A DNA stretch of 64,000 nt from Salivita marina (GCA_038144425.1 JAYQNS010000003.1:496001-560000), one strand, 5' to 3'; shown: positions 7,470-17,014, counted from the stretch's first letter. The notes: a model not told the origin generated them from the letters alone. Program-made: numbers and translations.

Positions 7470-10400
7470 TTAGGCCGCCGCGGCGCCATCCCCGTCGAGC
7501 CCCTCTAACCGATCCTCAAGCGCTTCCCGCGCCGCCTGCAGGGCCTCCAGGGTGGCTTCATCGGCCTCCCAGTAGGACCGTTCGTTCGCTTCCAACAATC
7601 GATCCGCCAGGCGCAGCGCAGCCCCGGGGTTTAGGGCTGCCATGCGTTCCCGTAGCGCATCGTTTAGAACGTAGGTTTCAGACAGCTGGTCGTAGACCCA
7701 CTTATCTACGGCTCCGGTGGTGGCGGACCAGCCCAGCGTATTGGTGACATGGCTTTCGATTTGCCGAACCCCCTCATACCCATGGCTGAGGAGGCCCTCG
7801 AACCATTTCGGGTTGAGGAGTCGGGTGTGGCTCTCAAGCGCGACCTGCTCCTTCAGGGTGCGGATCTGCTCCGTCCCGCGCGTTTGGTCGCCGATATACA
7901 CGGGGACGGCCTCCCCCTGCGCCGTTCCCGCCGCCAGGCTGATGCCACCGAGGGTGTCGAAGTAGTGATCGATGGTGGTGACCCCGAGCTCGAGGGATTC
8001 GAGGTTTTGGTAGGCCAGATCGACCTTCCCGAGAATCGCGCTTAAGAGCTCCGGCTGGGCCGAGGCTACGCCCGCTGCGCTGTAGGCAAAGCCCTTGCGA
8101 TTTTTATAGGTCGCGGCGAGCTCCCCTTCGCTTTCCCAGGCGCCGCTCTCGAGCATTTGATTCACGTTGGAGCCGTAGGCGCCCTCGGCGTTGGAGAACA
8201 CTCGCAGCGCAGCCTCTTCCAGGGTGCATCCCGTCTCCGCCGCGTAGGCCCGGGCGTGCTTGCGAAGGTAATTGTCCTCGTCGGCCTCCGGGGCCAAGGC
8301 CGCCAGGTAGGAAGCCTCGGCCAGCAGCTTGGCTTGAAGGGGCAGGAGATCCCGGAAAATGCCCGACAGCGTCATGATGACGTCGATGCGGGGCCGACCC
8401 AGCTGTTCCAGGGGCAGGAGCGTCGCCCCCGCCAAGCGCCCGTAGCTGTCAAAGCGGGGCGCCGCACCCAGGAGCGCCAGAGCTTGCCCCAGGGGCCCCC
8501 CTTCCGTCTTCAGCGTGTCCGTGCCCCAAAGCACCAGCGCTACGCATTCGGGCAGGCCCCCGCTAGCCTGTTGATGATGGGCGAGAAGCTGCTCCGCCTG
8601 GCGCCACCCCGCCGCCACCGCTGCAGCGCTAGGTAGTCGAAAGGGATCAAAGCCATGAATATTTCGCCCCGCGGGAAGGACCTCGGGATTGCGCAGTAGA
8701 TCGCCCCCGGGAGCGGGCGCGATAAAACGTCCATCCAGGGCCGCCAACAAGGCCGGTAGCTCGTGGTCCTCGGACAGGAGCGTGCGCATGCGCTGAAGCG
8801 CTTTCCAGCTTTCCTGCTGCGCCTCCTTCAACGCGGGAATCCGCCGCCGGCGAAGCAGCGCCTCCAATGCCGCCTCGGGCAGAGCCGCTTCGCCCAGGGA
8901 GAGGTTCACTGCCTCGAGAAGTTCGCCCTGCCCTGCTTCCCCGAGGGGCTCCCCCACCACGTGGAGTCCCTCGGGAATGAGTGTGTCCTCGAGCTCAAGC
9001 AAACGGTGCTGAAGATCCTGAAGCGCATCCTCCGCAGCGCTCCGAACCCAGGGAGGCTGGGCCTCGCAGAGGTCCAGAGCCGCCGCCTCGGCCTGAAGCC
9101 GGGCAAGATTGCGTTCCGCTGTGTCATCGCGCAGGCCCTGAGCCAGGGCCTCTCGCCAGCCGTCGACCTGTTCCCGGAGGCTGCTCAGGGCGCCATGGAG
9201 ACCGGCCCGGGCGAGGGTCGGGGTCAGGTAGCTGACCAGCGTGGCTGCGCCCCGGCGCTTCGCGAGGGCACCCTCAGAAGGATTGTTCGCGGCGTAAAGA
9301 TAAAAGTTGGGGAGGGCCCCGAGAAGCCGTTCCGGCCAGCACATCCCGGAGAGCCCCACCTGCTTGCCGGGCATAAATTCCAGGGCCCCATGGGTGCCGA
9401 AATGGAGCACGGCATGGGCCGCCATCTCCTCCCGGAGGTAACGGTAGAACGCAGAGAACGCGTGGGTGGGGGCAAAGCTGCCCTCGAAGAGCAGGCGCAT
9501 GGGATCGCCTTCGTAGCCGAAGCCCGGTTGAATCAGCACAGAAACGTTGCCGAAGTTCGCCCCAAGGACAAAGAGCTCTGCACCGTTGGTGAGGTGCTGC
9601 CCCGGAGCAGGTCCCCAGGCCGCCTCGAGGGCCTCGAGATGGGGTTCCTCCTCCAGGTAGCGGTCCACGGGAATGGTAGCGAGCACGTTCGCGTCCGTGC
9701 CGTAGCGCGCAGCGTTGCCTTGCAGCACGGCCCGGCGCAGAGCGTCCGGATCTTCCGGGGCGTCCACGGAGTATCCCGCGCGCTTCATGCTGGCCAGCGT
9801 ATGGGCCAAGGAGCGCCACACGGAAAGGTGTGCCGCCGTACCCACGGCGCCGCCCTGGGGCGGGAAGTTAAAGAGCACCACCCCTACCCGTCGCTCCGCC
9901 CTCGCCGTGCGCCGCAGGGCGGCCAGGGCTGCCACCCGATCGGCGAGGCGCGCCACGCGCTCCTCGATGGGCTGCATGTCTGTTTCCCCATCGCCGCCCT
10001 GAGGCCGGCCGCCGAACACCGTGGGCGTCGTGGCACCGTCGAGCTCAGGAATAGAAACCATGATGGTGGCTTCCACCGGCGCCAGACCTTGAGCACTCCC
10101 CTGCCACTGTTCGATGGGTTGAAACTCAAGGGCATGGGCCGCCAGATAGGGCACGTCGAGGCGCTTCAGCACGGCCTCCGCAGCGTCCGAGTCATTGTAG
10201 GCCGGCCCTCCGACCAGGGAAAAGCCCGTCAAAGATAAAAGCACCTCGATGGGAGGCGCGTCGGCCTCGAGAAAAAAGCGATCAATCGCCGGCCGGGCAT
10301 CGAGGCCACTTGCAAAGATGGGCACGGGGGCAAGGCCCCGGGCTTCGAGAGCACGAATTACGCCGTCGTAGTGCGCCGTATTGCCTGCCAGCAGGTAGGA

Positions 10401-11159
10401 GCGCATGAGCAGGAGTCCCACCCGAGGGCCCTCTCCCAACGGCAAGGCCGTGGGATCCTCGCTAAAGCCACCGGGGAGGTCCGGGTGATAAAGCCCAAGG
10501 TCCGGGTAGATCACCGGCGGCTCAGCAGGGACGGTGCCCCGAAGCGCTGCCCGGGGACCGCTGGCATAGCGATCGACCAGCATGCGAACCATCTGCTCGA
10601 CATTACTTTCCGACCCTGCCAGCCAGTAGGAGAGGGTGAGGAAGTAGGCGCGAAGATCCTGGGCTTTCCCGGGAATGTACTTAAGAATCTGGGGGAGACG
10701 ACGCAGAAGGCTCATCTGCTGCGCCCCCGCACTCGCCCCCCCTGTGCTCTTCGGTTTGAAACGCTTGAGTAGCGCGAGCGCGGGGCTTTCCTTGCCATCC
10801 ATTTCCAGACCACCGCAGCGCGTTAGCTTAGTGATCTCTGGCGCAGCGAGGCAGCCCACGAGGGCGTCGCACCGATCCCGCTGCTCCGCCAACACGGGAA
10901 GAATGCGCTGCACGTGGGCATCCATAAAGAGCATGGTCGCTACGATGATATCGGCGCTTTCGCAGTCACTGCGGCAGCGCTCGAAGGCGAGATCGTCATG
11001 ATCCCAATCAGCCGCCGCGTGGTGCCTGAGCGTGAGACCCGGCACCGCCTTCTGCAGCCGCCCCTCAGCGCGGTGCACCGCCCCAGCGAGGTGCTGGTCA
11101 AGGGTCACGATGACCACTCGCACCAGCGGGGCCTTAGCGGGCGAAGTGCGCTTTGGCAT
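7470..11159 (-). CDS. bchH: BchH, magnesium chelatase large subunit
   Basis: About 1229 residues, the normal length for the porphyrin-binding subunit of Mg-chelatase (CobN/Mg-chelatase family), which works with BchI and BchD (36-40 kb) to insert Mg into protoporphyrin IX. Typical stretches include HFGTHGALEFMPGKQVGLSG, NVNQMLESGAW and the C-terminal NPKWFEGLLSHGYEGVRQI region. The ATG at 11159 has GTGGAG about ten bases upstream and overlaps the bchB end by 26 bases; an upstream in-frame start at 11207 lies deeper in bchB. No frame breaks were seen along its length. Confidence 0.96.
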   Translation of the reverse strand: MPKRTSPAKAPLVRVVIVTLDQHLAGAVHRAEGRLQKAVPGLTLRHHAAADWDHDDLAFERCRSDCESADIIVATMLFMDAHVQRILPVLAEQRDRCDALVGCLAAPEITKLTRCGGLEMDGKESPALALLKRFKPKSTGGASAGAQQMSLLRRLPQILKYIPGKAQDLRAYFLTLSYWLAGSESNVEQMVRMLVDRYASGPRAALRGTVPAEPPVIYPDLGLYHPDLPGGFSEDPTALPLGEGPRVGLLLMRSYLLAGNTAHYDGVIRALEARGLAPVPIFASGLDARPAIDRFFLEADAPPIEVLLSLTGFSLVGGPAYNDSDAAEAVLKRLDVPYLAAHALEFQPIEQWQGSAQGLAPVEATIMVSIPELDGATTPTVFGGRPQGGDGETDMQPIEERVARLADRVAALAALRRTARAERRVGVVLFNFPPQGGAVGTAAHLSVWRSLAHTLASMKRAGYSVDAPEDPDALRRAVLQGNAARYGTDANVLATIPVDRYLEEEPHLEALEAAWGPAPGQHLTNGAELFVLGANFGNVSVLIQPGFGYEGDPMRLLFEGSFAPTHAFSAFYRYLREEMAAHAVLHFGTHGALEFMPGKQVGLSGMCWPERLLGALPNFYLYAANNPSEGALAKRRGAATLVSYLTPTLARAGLHGALSSLREQVDGWREALAQGLRDDTAERNLARLQAEAAALDLCEAQPPWVRSAAEDALQDLQHRLLELEDTLIPEGLHVVGEPLGEAGQGELLEAVNLSLGEAALPEAALEALLRRRRIPALKEAQQESWKALQRMRTLLSEDHELPALLAALDGRFIAPAPGGDLLRNPEVLPAGRNIHGFDPFRLPSAAAVAAGWRQAEQLLAHHQQASGGLPECVALVLWGTDTLKTEGGPLGQALALLGAAPRFDSYGRLAGATLLPLEQLGRPRIDVIMTLSGIFRDLLPLQAKLLAEASYLAALAPEADEDNYLRKHARAYAAETGCTLEEAALRVFSNAEGAYGSNVNQMLESGAWESEGELAATYKNRKGFAYSAAGVASAQPELLSAILGKVDLAYQNLESLELGVTTIDHYFDTLGGISLAAGTAQGEAVPVYIGDQTRGTEQIRTLKEQVALESHTRLLNPKWFEGLLSHGYEGVRQIESHVTNTLGWSATTGAVDKWVYDQLSETYVLNDALRERMAALNPGAALRLADRLLEANERSYWEADEATLEALQAAREALEDRLEGLDGDGAAAA

Positions 11160-12747
11160 CGTAAAGCGTCTCCACCGTAATCTCCCCAAGACCATGATCG
11201 AGGGCAAATTGCTCCGTATTGCGACGGGCCTTCTTACGCACGAAAAAGGGAATCTTCTTCAGTTCAGCTTCCGCCTGGGGCGCCCAGGACAGGGAGGACT
11301 CCCCGCCCTCCCTGGGACCAGCCGCTTCCGGGGCCATCGCCTTCGCCGCCCGGAGCGAAGGCGCCGGGGATGGCACGGCGGATAAATGGCTGCCTGATTG
11401 ACTGGCATGCCCTAGATGCGAGGGCGCCGCGTCATTGGAGAACTCAAAGTCCTCGCTAAACATGCCGAGGAGATGTTCCTCCAGGCCCATGGTGAGGGGG
11501 TGAATCCAGCTATCGAAGATCACGTTCGCGCCCTCATAGCCCATCTGCGGGGCATAGCGCGCGGGAAAGTCCTGAACATGGACGGGGGCGGAAATGACGG
11601 CGCAACCAATGCCTAAGCGCTTGGCAATATGCCGCTCCATCTGCGTCCCAAGGATGAGCTCCGGGGCCGCGGCTTCAATGGCGGCTTCCACCTCGAGGTA
11701 GTCGTCGGTGATCAGCGCTTCCAGACCCAGGGCCTCCGCCGCAGCCCGCAAGGGCCGAGCCATCACCCGGCTGTAGCTTCCCAGCCCCACCACCTCAAAG
11801 CCCATTTCTTCCTTCGCTATGCGCGCGGCGGCCAGGGCATGGGTGCCATCGCCAAAGATGAAAACCCGCTTATCCGTAAGGTAATTGGAGTCCACGGACA
11901 GGCTGTACCAGGGCATGCGGAGGCGCCGCTCGAGCGCCAGGGCCGGGGCAGGGTCAACGCCAGCGCAGGCCGCAACCTCAGCAATGAATTCGCGGGTCGC
12001 GCTCACCCCCAGGGGCACCGTTTCTACCATGGGCTGACCAAAGCGGCGTCTCAGCCACTCCCCAGCGGGGCGCGCAAGTTCGGGATACAGGACAATATTG
12101 AAGTGCGCGTCCCCAAGGTGGGTGATCGCCTCGGGATCAGCCCCCAGGGGCGCAACGGCATTAACCCGAATACCCAAGGCATCGAGCAAAGACCGAACCT
12201 CTTCCAGATCATCGCGGTGGCGGAAACCAAGGCTCATGGGCCCCAAGATATTGCAGCTAGGGCCGGGCAGGGCTGCCCTCGCCTCCGCCGCCGCCTCCGG
12301 CGTCACCCGTCCCGCCAGCTGACGCACCAGCTGATAGAGGGTCTCGCTTGCGCCCCAGTCTTCTTTCTTTTGATAAGCGGGAAGCTCCAGAGGGACAATG
12401 GGAATGGAAAGGTTCAGCGCCTGCGCCAAGCCGCCAGGGTCATCCTGGATCAACTCCGCCGTGCAGGAAGCCCCCACCAGCAGCGCCTTAGGCTGGAAGG
12501 TCTCCACGGCCCGGGCCACCGTATCCTTAAAGAGCGTGGCCGTATCGCTCCCGAGATCCCGCGCCTGAAAGGTGCTGTAGCTCACGGGAGGGCGGCTGGC
12601 CCGACGCTCGATCATGGTGAAGAGCAGATCGGCGTAGGTATCGCCCTGAGGCGCGTGGAGCACATAGTGGATGTCCTTCAGGGACGCAGCCACGCGCATG
12701 GCCCCGACGTGGGGTGGGCCTTCGTAGGACCATAGGGTCAACTTCAT
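11134..12747 (-). CDS. bchB: BchB, protochlorophyllide reductase catalytic subunit B
   Basis: 537 residues; half of the NifDK-like BchNB catalytic component. Asp36 (QGDTYADLL), known as the unusual Asp ligand of the NB cluster, is present at exactly that position. The C terminus (about residues 475-537) carries the small PCP_red domain (ELKKIPFFVRKKARRNTEQF). The start overlaps the bchN stop as ATGA. An Ala/Pro/Ser-rich linker of about 45 residues precedes the C-terminal domain. Confidence 0.96.
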   Translation of the reverse strand: MKLTLWSYEGPPHVGAMRVAASLKDIHYVLHAPQGDTYADLLFTMIERRASRPPVSYSTFQARDLGSDTATLFKDTVARAVETFQPKALLVGASCTAELIQDDPGGLAQALNLSIPIVPLELPAYQKKEDWGASETLYQLVRQLAGRVTPEAAAEARAALPGPSCNILGPMSLGFRHRDDLEEVRSLLDALGIRVNAVAPLGADPEAITHLGDAHFNIVLYPELARPAGEWLRRRFGQPMVETVPLGVSATREFIAEVAACAGVDPAPALALERRLRMPWYSLSVDSNYLTDKRVFIFGDGTHALAAARIAKEEMGFEVVGLGSYSRVMARPLRAAAEALGLEALITDDYLEVEAAIEAAAPELILGTQMERHIAKRLGIGCAVISAPVHVQDFPARYAPQMGYEGANVIFDSWIHPLTMGLEEHLLGMFSEDFEFSNDAAPSHLGHASQSGSHLSAVPSPAPSLRAAKAMAPEAAGPREGGESSLSWAPQAEAELKKIPFFVRKKARRNTEQFALDHGLGEITVETLYDAKAHFAR

Positions 12748-14012
12748 GCGAGCGCCTCCAAGCGGGCCTTGCGCCGCAGGGGGCGAGCAAAGAGCTCGGC
12801 GAGGTCGCCCGCCTGCTCATAGCCCTGGATCGGGGTAAAGACGAGTTCGATGGCCCACTTGGTACGCAGCCCTTCCGCCTCAAGGGGATTGGCCAGTCCG
12901 AGGCCACAAACCGTGAGATCCGGCTGGACGGACCGCACCCGGGCCAGCTGCGCATCGACGTCCTGACCCTCCACAACGCGGAGATCGGCGGGGAGGCGCT
13001 CCAGCTCTGGGTCAATGATGGCCCGATGCACATAGGGCGTGCCCACCTCCGTCAACTGCATCGCCAGCTCTTCAGATAAAAACCGCGCAAGTGACAGCTC
13101 GAGCTGAGAATCAGGGAAGAAAAATATCTTTCGCCCCTCAAGCGTTTCCCGGGAACGGCTCATGGCTTTCTTCGCGCGAGCTCGACCGGCGGCGGTTACC
13201 GCATCGAAGCGCGCGGGCGCGACCCCAGCTTCCTCGGCAATGGCCCATAGCCACGCCGTAGTGCCCTCGGCGCCAAGGGGAAAGGGCGCGGGAAGATGCC
13301 GGCCGCCCCGGTCCTCTAGCGCTTTTAAGGTCGCCGAAAGAAAGGGCTGAGCGAGCACTATTCGGGTGTCCGGCCCCAGCGCAGGCAAGGCGTCACTACG
13401 GTTGCCAGGAAAGAAGGCCACGCGCTCAATACCAAGGCCCGCAAAAAGGCGGCGGAACTGATCCTCCACCACATCCGCCAAGGCCCCCACAATCAGGAAA
13501 GCCGGCGCCTCGCCGGCGGTCGACGGATTAGGCATAGCCGGCACCAGAGCCGTTAGGGCCCGGTCTTCCCCCTCCGTGAAGGTAGTCTCAATGCCGCTGC
13601 CAGAGTAATTCAGCACCCGGAGCCCGGGGCCATGGCGCTGCCCCAGGCGCTCCGCAGCCCGGTCCAAATCAAGCTTGATCACTTCCGACGGACAGGACCC
13701 CACGAGAAAGAGCGTGCGCAAATTCGGGCGGCGGGCCAGAAGCTGATCGACCACCTCGTTGAGCGATTCATGCACGTCCGCGAGGCCCGCAAGGTCCCGC
13801 TCATCGATAATTGCCGTGGCAAAGCGCGGCTCAGCGAAAATCATCACCCCGGCGGCCGACTGGAGAAGATGGGCGCAGGTGCGGGATCCCACGACTAGGA
13901 AGAAGGCGTCTTGGATTTTTCGGTGCAGCCAAACGATACCGGTGAGGCCACAAAACACTTCCCGCTGGCCCCGCTCCCGAACGATGAGCGGCGCAGCACC
14001 GTGGCTATTCAT
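12744..14012 (-). CDS. bchN: BchN, protochlorophyllide reductase subunit N
   Basis: About 422 residues. It pairs with BchB to hold the [4Fe-4S] NB cluster and the substrate site. The three expected cluster cysteines are visible at Cys21 (EVFCGLTG), Cys46 (SRTCAHL) and Cys107 (VGSCPSE). The ATG at 14012 has GGGGAGGGGG a few bases upstream and overlaps bchF by 8 bases; a longer start at 14102 would lie inside bchF and is rejected. It is translationally coupled to bchB. Confidence 0.95.
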   Translation of the reverse strand: MNSHGAAPLIVRERGQREVFCGLTGIVWLHRKIQDAFFLVVGSRTCAHLLQSAAGVMIFAEPRFATAIIDERDLAGLADVHESLNEVVDQLLARRPNLRTLFLVGSCPSEVIKLDLDRAAERLGQRHGPGLRVLNYSGSGIETTFTEGEDRALTALVPAMPNPSTAGEAPAFLIVGALADVVEDQFRRLFAGLGIERVAFFPGNRSDALPALGPDTRIVLAQPFLSATLKALEDRGGRHLPAPFPLGAEGTTAWLWAIAEEAGVAPARFDAVTAAGRARAKKAMSRSRETLEGRKIFFFPDSQLELSLARFLSEELAMQLTEVGTPYVHRAIIDPELERLPADLRVVEGQDVDAQLARVRSVQPDLTVCGLGLANPLEAEGLRTKWAIELVFTPIQGYEQAGDLAELFARPLRRKARLEALA

Positions 14013-14502
14013 GGGACCCCCTCCCCTCTCCGTCTTGCCGAGCAAGACGGAACTTCCAAAGAAATTGCGCGGCATTGACCACATAGGCGGCATAGGCCAC
14101 AAGCGTGAGGTACAGCTGAGCTTGGACGCTTAGGGGCCAGAAAATGGCAAGAAGAACGGCGCTGTGAAGCACGATCACCCCCATGCTTACGACGTCTTCC
14201 CAGAAAAAGGGGCCTGCGAAGAGATAGCGGCCGAACACGACCTTTTCCCAGCAGGCACCGGTAACCATGATGAGATAGAGCAGCGCCGTTTTAAGAAGGA
14301 TCGAGGCCTGGGCTAGCGCGTAACCTTCCCCCGTACTCATGGTGCGCAGTACCAGCAGCAGGGAAATGGCGAAGACGAAAAATTGCAGCGGCGCAAGGAT
14401 GCCTTGCACTAAGGTCCAGCGCGTTTGGTCCCGGCGCGCGCGTTCCGCGGCCGTATACAGCGAGGGCATTGGCGTTGGGACCGCCGGGTTTCCTGGGCCC
14501 AT
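14005..14502 (-). CDS. bchF: BchF, 3-vinyl bacteriochlorophyllide hydratase
   Basis: 165 residues with four hydrophobic segments. BchF adds water to the C3 vinyl group of (bacterio)chlorophyllide; BchC then oxidises the product. The N-terminal motif LYTAAERARRDQTRW is characteristic. GGAGG lies nine bases before the ATG at 14502; a second Met at 14469 is possible. It is the first gene of the bchF-N-B-H-L block and faces aerR across a 221-base region with a tandem PpsR-like operator. Confidence 0.93.
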   Translation of the reverse strand: MGPGNPAVPTPMPSLYTAAERARRDQTRWTLVQGILAPLQFFVFAISLLLVLRTMSTGEGYALAQASILLKTALLYLIMVTGACWEKVVFGRYLFAGPFFWEDVVSMGVIVLHSAVLLAIFWPLSVQAQLYLTLVAYAAYVVNAAQFLWKFRLARQDGEGRGSHE

Positions 14503-14554
14503 GGGGCACTTCCTCCGTCGTCCTTCACTGCAATCTAGGGACAGGTAAGAGATG

Positions 14555-14588
14555 TGTCAACTTGATTTAACGTCAGTTTTTGGTGACG
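14555..14588. promoter_or_regulatory. Tandem PpsR/CrtJ-type operator between bchF and aerR
   Basis: TGTCAACTTGATTTAACG (14555-14572) overlaps by two bases with CGTCAGTTTTTGGTGACG (14571-14588). Both fit TGT-N12-ACA with one or two outer-base changes, in the same tandem geometry as upstream of bchM. It starts 53 bases upstream of bchF and 136-169 bases upstream of aerR, so PpsR probably represses bchFNBHL and perhaps aerR. Confidence 0.72.
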
Positions 14589-14723
14589 CTCCACCTTGCC
14601 CCTAAGGGGCAGAGCCAAGCGCTGGAAAGAGGGGAAAGGGATTGACCCCCACCCCGGAGAAGCGCAGCCTAGAGATTCGCGGGGAGACGTTGGCCTCTTT
14701 GGAGGTCGGCGAGGGAGAACAAC

Positions 14724-15524
14724 ATGGCCAAGCACGAACCGGGAGATGGCTCTGGGCCGTCTCCTGGCTTGGCCCCCGAAACTGGGGCGCCACACGCCAC
14801 CATCATCGATCACCTGGTGACGAAACGGGTGATTCCCTCTCTTGTTGCCGAAAGCGATCGCTGGTCCGCTGGCGGGCTCGCCTCCCCACCGGAGGCCTTG
14901 GCGCTTCTCGCGGCGCGGGGAAACGACCGGGCACTCCATGCGGCTCTTGCCGATGAACTGCAAAAGGGTCATCCCGCCGAGGAGGTACTTGGGACAACAG
15001 CAGCGGCCCTCGGGTCCTTTTGGGAAGAAGACGAGCTCAATTTTTCCGAGGTCACCATGGCCACGGCCCGGCTTCAACGCTGGCACCGGGGCCAAGGCGA
15101 CCGCATTGCCACCGCTCATCGGGACCGTCCCGCGCATCGCATATTGCTAGCCACGGTCCCAGGAGAGCAGCACAGCCTGGGGCTCTCGCTGGTTGCTAGC
15201 ACCTTCCATGAAGCGGGGTGGGCGGTGGAAGGGGGACCGGGACTCAGCGCAGCCCAGCTCCGGGCACAACTGCGCATGCATTGGTTTGACGTGCTTGGCC
15301 TCAGCCTAAACACAGAGCGCGCCCTAGCGCCTCTGGCCTCGATGATTGAGGACTTTCGGATTCAGTCGAAGAACCGAGAGCTGCTCGTGGTCGTGGGGGG
15401 AGGCTTGGTGAAGCAGAGGCCCGATCTTGCGAGCGCCCTTGCCGTGGACGCGGTATTCACTGCCGCTGAGGGCGCACCGGAGGCGCTTTTAGCACGGCTA
15501 CCCGCCGAGGCTGCGCGGTCCTAG
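14724..15524 (+). CDS. aerR: AerR/PpaA-type cobalamin-binding antirepressor
   Basis: 266 residues. A helical N-terminal part (about 25-120, including SFWEEDELNFSEVT) precedes a Rossmann-like B12-binding domain (about 135-260). The cobalamin motif GEQHSLGL is intact, with His150 as the predicted cobalt ligand, followed by the downstream GGG motif. AerR/PpaA proteins bind cobalamin in a light-dependent way and counteract PpsR/CrtJ. GAGGGAG lies about eight bases before the ATG. The gene converges on ppsR with the stop codons overlapping, whereas Rhodobacter has the two genes in the same direction. A role as PpsR antirepressor is inferred from family and neighbour. Confidence 0.85.
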   Translation: MAKHEPGDGSGPSPGLAPETGAPHATIIDHLVTKRVIPSLVAESDRWSAGGLASPPEALALLAARGNDRALHAALADELQKGHPAEEVLGTTAAALGSFWEEDELNFSEVTMATARLQRWHRGQGDRIATAHRDRPAHRILLATVPGEQHSLGLSLVASTFHEAGWAVEGGPGLSAAQLRAQLRMHWFDVLGLSLNTERALAPLASMIEDFRIQSKNRELLVVVGGGLVKQRPDLASALAVDAVFTAAEGAPEALLARLPAEAARS

Positions 15525-17014
15525 CCCACCTCGGAGCGCTCCATCAAGCCATAGCGCCGCAGCTTCACGTAGAGGCTTTGCCGCGACAGCCCTAGCATCT
15601 CCGCTGCCGAGGCACGATTACCCCCGGTGAGCTGAAGGGCAGCTTCAATACACAGGCGCTCAATCACGTCGCTCGATTCCCGGATGACGTCCCGCAGGGG
15701 TACACGCCCTACAAGCTCCGTGAGCTGGTCAATGGAACGCGGCGCATCTGGCTCCACCACCGGCGTCGCCGCGGAGCGGTGGGTCAAATCTCGAAGGGTC
15801 AGCGCAAAGCGCGGCTCACCGCTTCCCGGCAGCTGAGCGCCACTCACCTCAACCTCTGCCGTAGCCCCATAGCGCCCCCGAAACTGAGTGACGTAGGGGG
15901 TGAGCACGCCGTGCTGCCGTAAATTTTTTAAAAGGACACGGACATCGACCGGGGTCCGGCCGAGCCACTGGTCCAGGGCCTGTCCCTCCGCCAGCGCCCC
16001 CTGGGCGAGCTCCGCCAGGGATAGAAACGCTGCGTTCGCAGCCTGGATGCGTCCTTCTCCGTCAACCACAGCCAGGCCATCCCGAAGCACCGCGGCTGCC
16101 TCCGCGAGGGGGGCATCAGCGACGTTTGCAAGCTCCCGCACAGCCGCCTCAGGGGTCGCCCAAAGGAGGAAGACCGCACCGTCGCTGTGCTGGAGCACTT
16201 CTCCTCGAACAATGCCGAGCTCCTGACCATGGGTAGCGATAAGCGCCTTCTGGCTCTGCCCCTCACCCTGGTGGCGAAGGCGAGCCAGGAGTCCCTGCAA
16301 CGCGCTCTGACTGCCGCTGGCAAAGAATGCCCCAATGGGGCGGCGGGTGGCCGCCGCATCGGAAAGGTCAAACCACTGAAGAGCCGCCTCGTTGGCCTCC
16401 AGCACCCGCTCCGTTTGCGCGTCTACGAAAAGCGCAACCTCGGAGGCATGCTGGAAAAATACTCGGTAACGAGAGGCCGCCTGACGCCGATCCCAGTAGT
16501 CCCGCTCGAGCGCATACTGGGCATCGAGCAGCTGCTGCTGGAGTTGAGCAGTGGCCGCAAGGCTACGGGCGAGGAGTAGAACCCTGGCGTGAGGCAGGCC
16601 TTCCGCCAGGTAGGCTACGGGGAGGTCTTCCCCTTCAGCCTGTGGGTGGCTGAGCTGGCTCCAGCGCGTCGCCGGGGCGCCCGCTCGAGCCGCAGCGAGC
16701 AGCTGCTCCGCCTTGGCCAGCGAGTCCTTGGTGAGAAGGTTCATGAAACTCTGCCCAGGCCAGTGTTCCAGCCCCTCTGGAGCCTGCTCCACGCCCTTGG
16801 CGAAGTCGAGTACCTGCCCGTCCTGATCGAGAACGAGCGCGAAGTCCGCTGCCGTTGCCAAGACCCGAGCCAGGGCCTCCGGAGAAAGGTGTCCAAGGTG
16901 ATCCCCTGGGGTCTCGAAAATTCTCACGTCCGACGCACCCCCGCTAAAGCCTTGGAGCGGTTGCTTGGACAGCGATGCCCCTTTGGCCCGCTGGCTGTCA
17001 CCTTTAATTGACAT
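15521..17014 (-). CDS. ppsR: PpsR/CrtJ, PAS-domain repressor of photosynthesis genes
   Basis: 497 residues from the ATG at 17014, or 468 from a GTG at 16927, the latter nearer the usual family length. Three PAS-like regions (about 45-130, 181-235 and 305-355) are joined by a Q-linker-like helix (155-180) and end in a Fis-type helix-turn-helix (about 450-497, NRASAAEMLGLSRQSLYVKL). The only cysteine is Cys455, next to the HTH; the PAS-linker cysteine known from Rhodobacter is absent. PpsR represses bch, crt and puf genes under oxygen or light. A consensus operator covers the upstream start, suggesting autoregulation. Confidence 0.92.
   Translation of the reverse strand: MSIKGDSQRAKGASLSKQPLQGFSGGASDVRIFETPGDHLGHLSPEALARVLATAADFALVLDQDGQVLDFAKGVEQAPEGLEHWPGQSFMNLLTKDSLAKAEQLLAAARAGAPATRWSQLSHPQAEGEDLPVAYLAEGLPHARVLLLARSLAATAQLQQQLLDAQYALERDYWDRRQAASRYRVFFQHASEVALFVDAQTERVLEANEAALQWFDLSDAAATRRPIGAFFASGSQSALQGLLARLRHQGEGQSQKALIATHGQELGIVRGEVLQHSDGAVFLLWATPEAAVRELANVADAPLAEAAAVLRDGLAVVDGEGRIQAANAAFLSLAELAQGALAEGQALDQWLGRTPVDVRVLLKNLRQHGVLTPYVTQFRGRYGATAEVEVSGAQLPGSGEPRFALTLRDLTHRSAATPVVEPDAPRSIDQLTELVGRVPLRDVIRESSDVIERLCIEAALQLTGGNRASAAEMLGLSRQSLYVKLRRYGLMERSEVG
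16996..17013. promoter_or_regulatory. Consensus PpsR/CrtJ operator at ppsR/bchG
   Basis: TGTCACCTTTAATTGACA is a full TGT-N12-ACA palindrome with TGTC/GACA ends. It lies 67 bases before the bchG start and overlaps the first codons of the longer ppsR reading. It contains TTGACA (17008-17013), which with TATAGC at 17029-17034 could form a sigma-70-type promoter for bchG (15-base spacer). On the other strand TATACT (17033-17028) could be a -10 for ppsR. Confidence 0.75.

Noticed and set aside
8763..10238. Open frame of 491 codons on the plus strand inside bchH
   Set aside because: It is antisense to a full, conserved bchH, has no recognisable domain and is of the Arg/Gly/Pro-rich kind produced opposite GC-rich genes.
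11629..12735. Open frame of 368 codons on the plus strand opposite bchB
   Set aside because: Antisense to conserved bchB; no motif or ribosome site.
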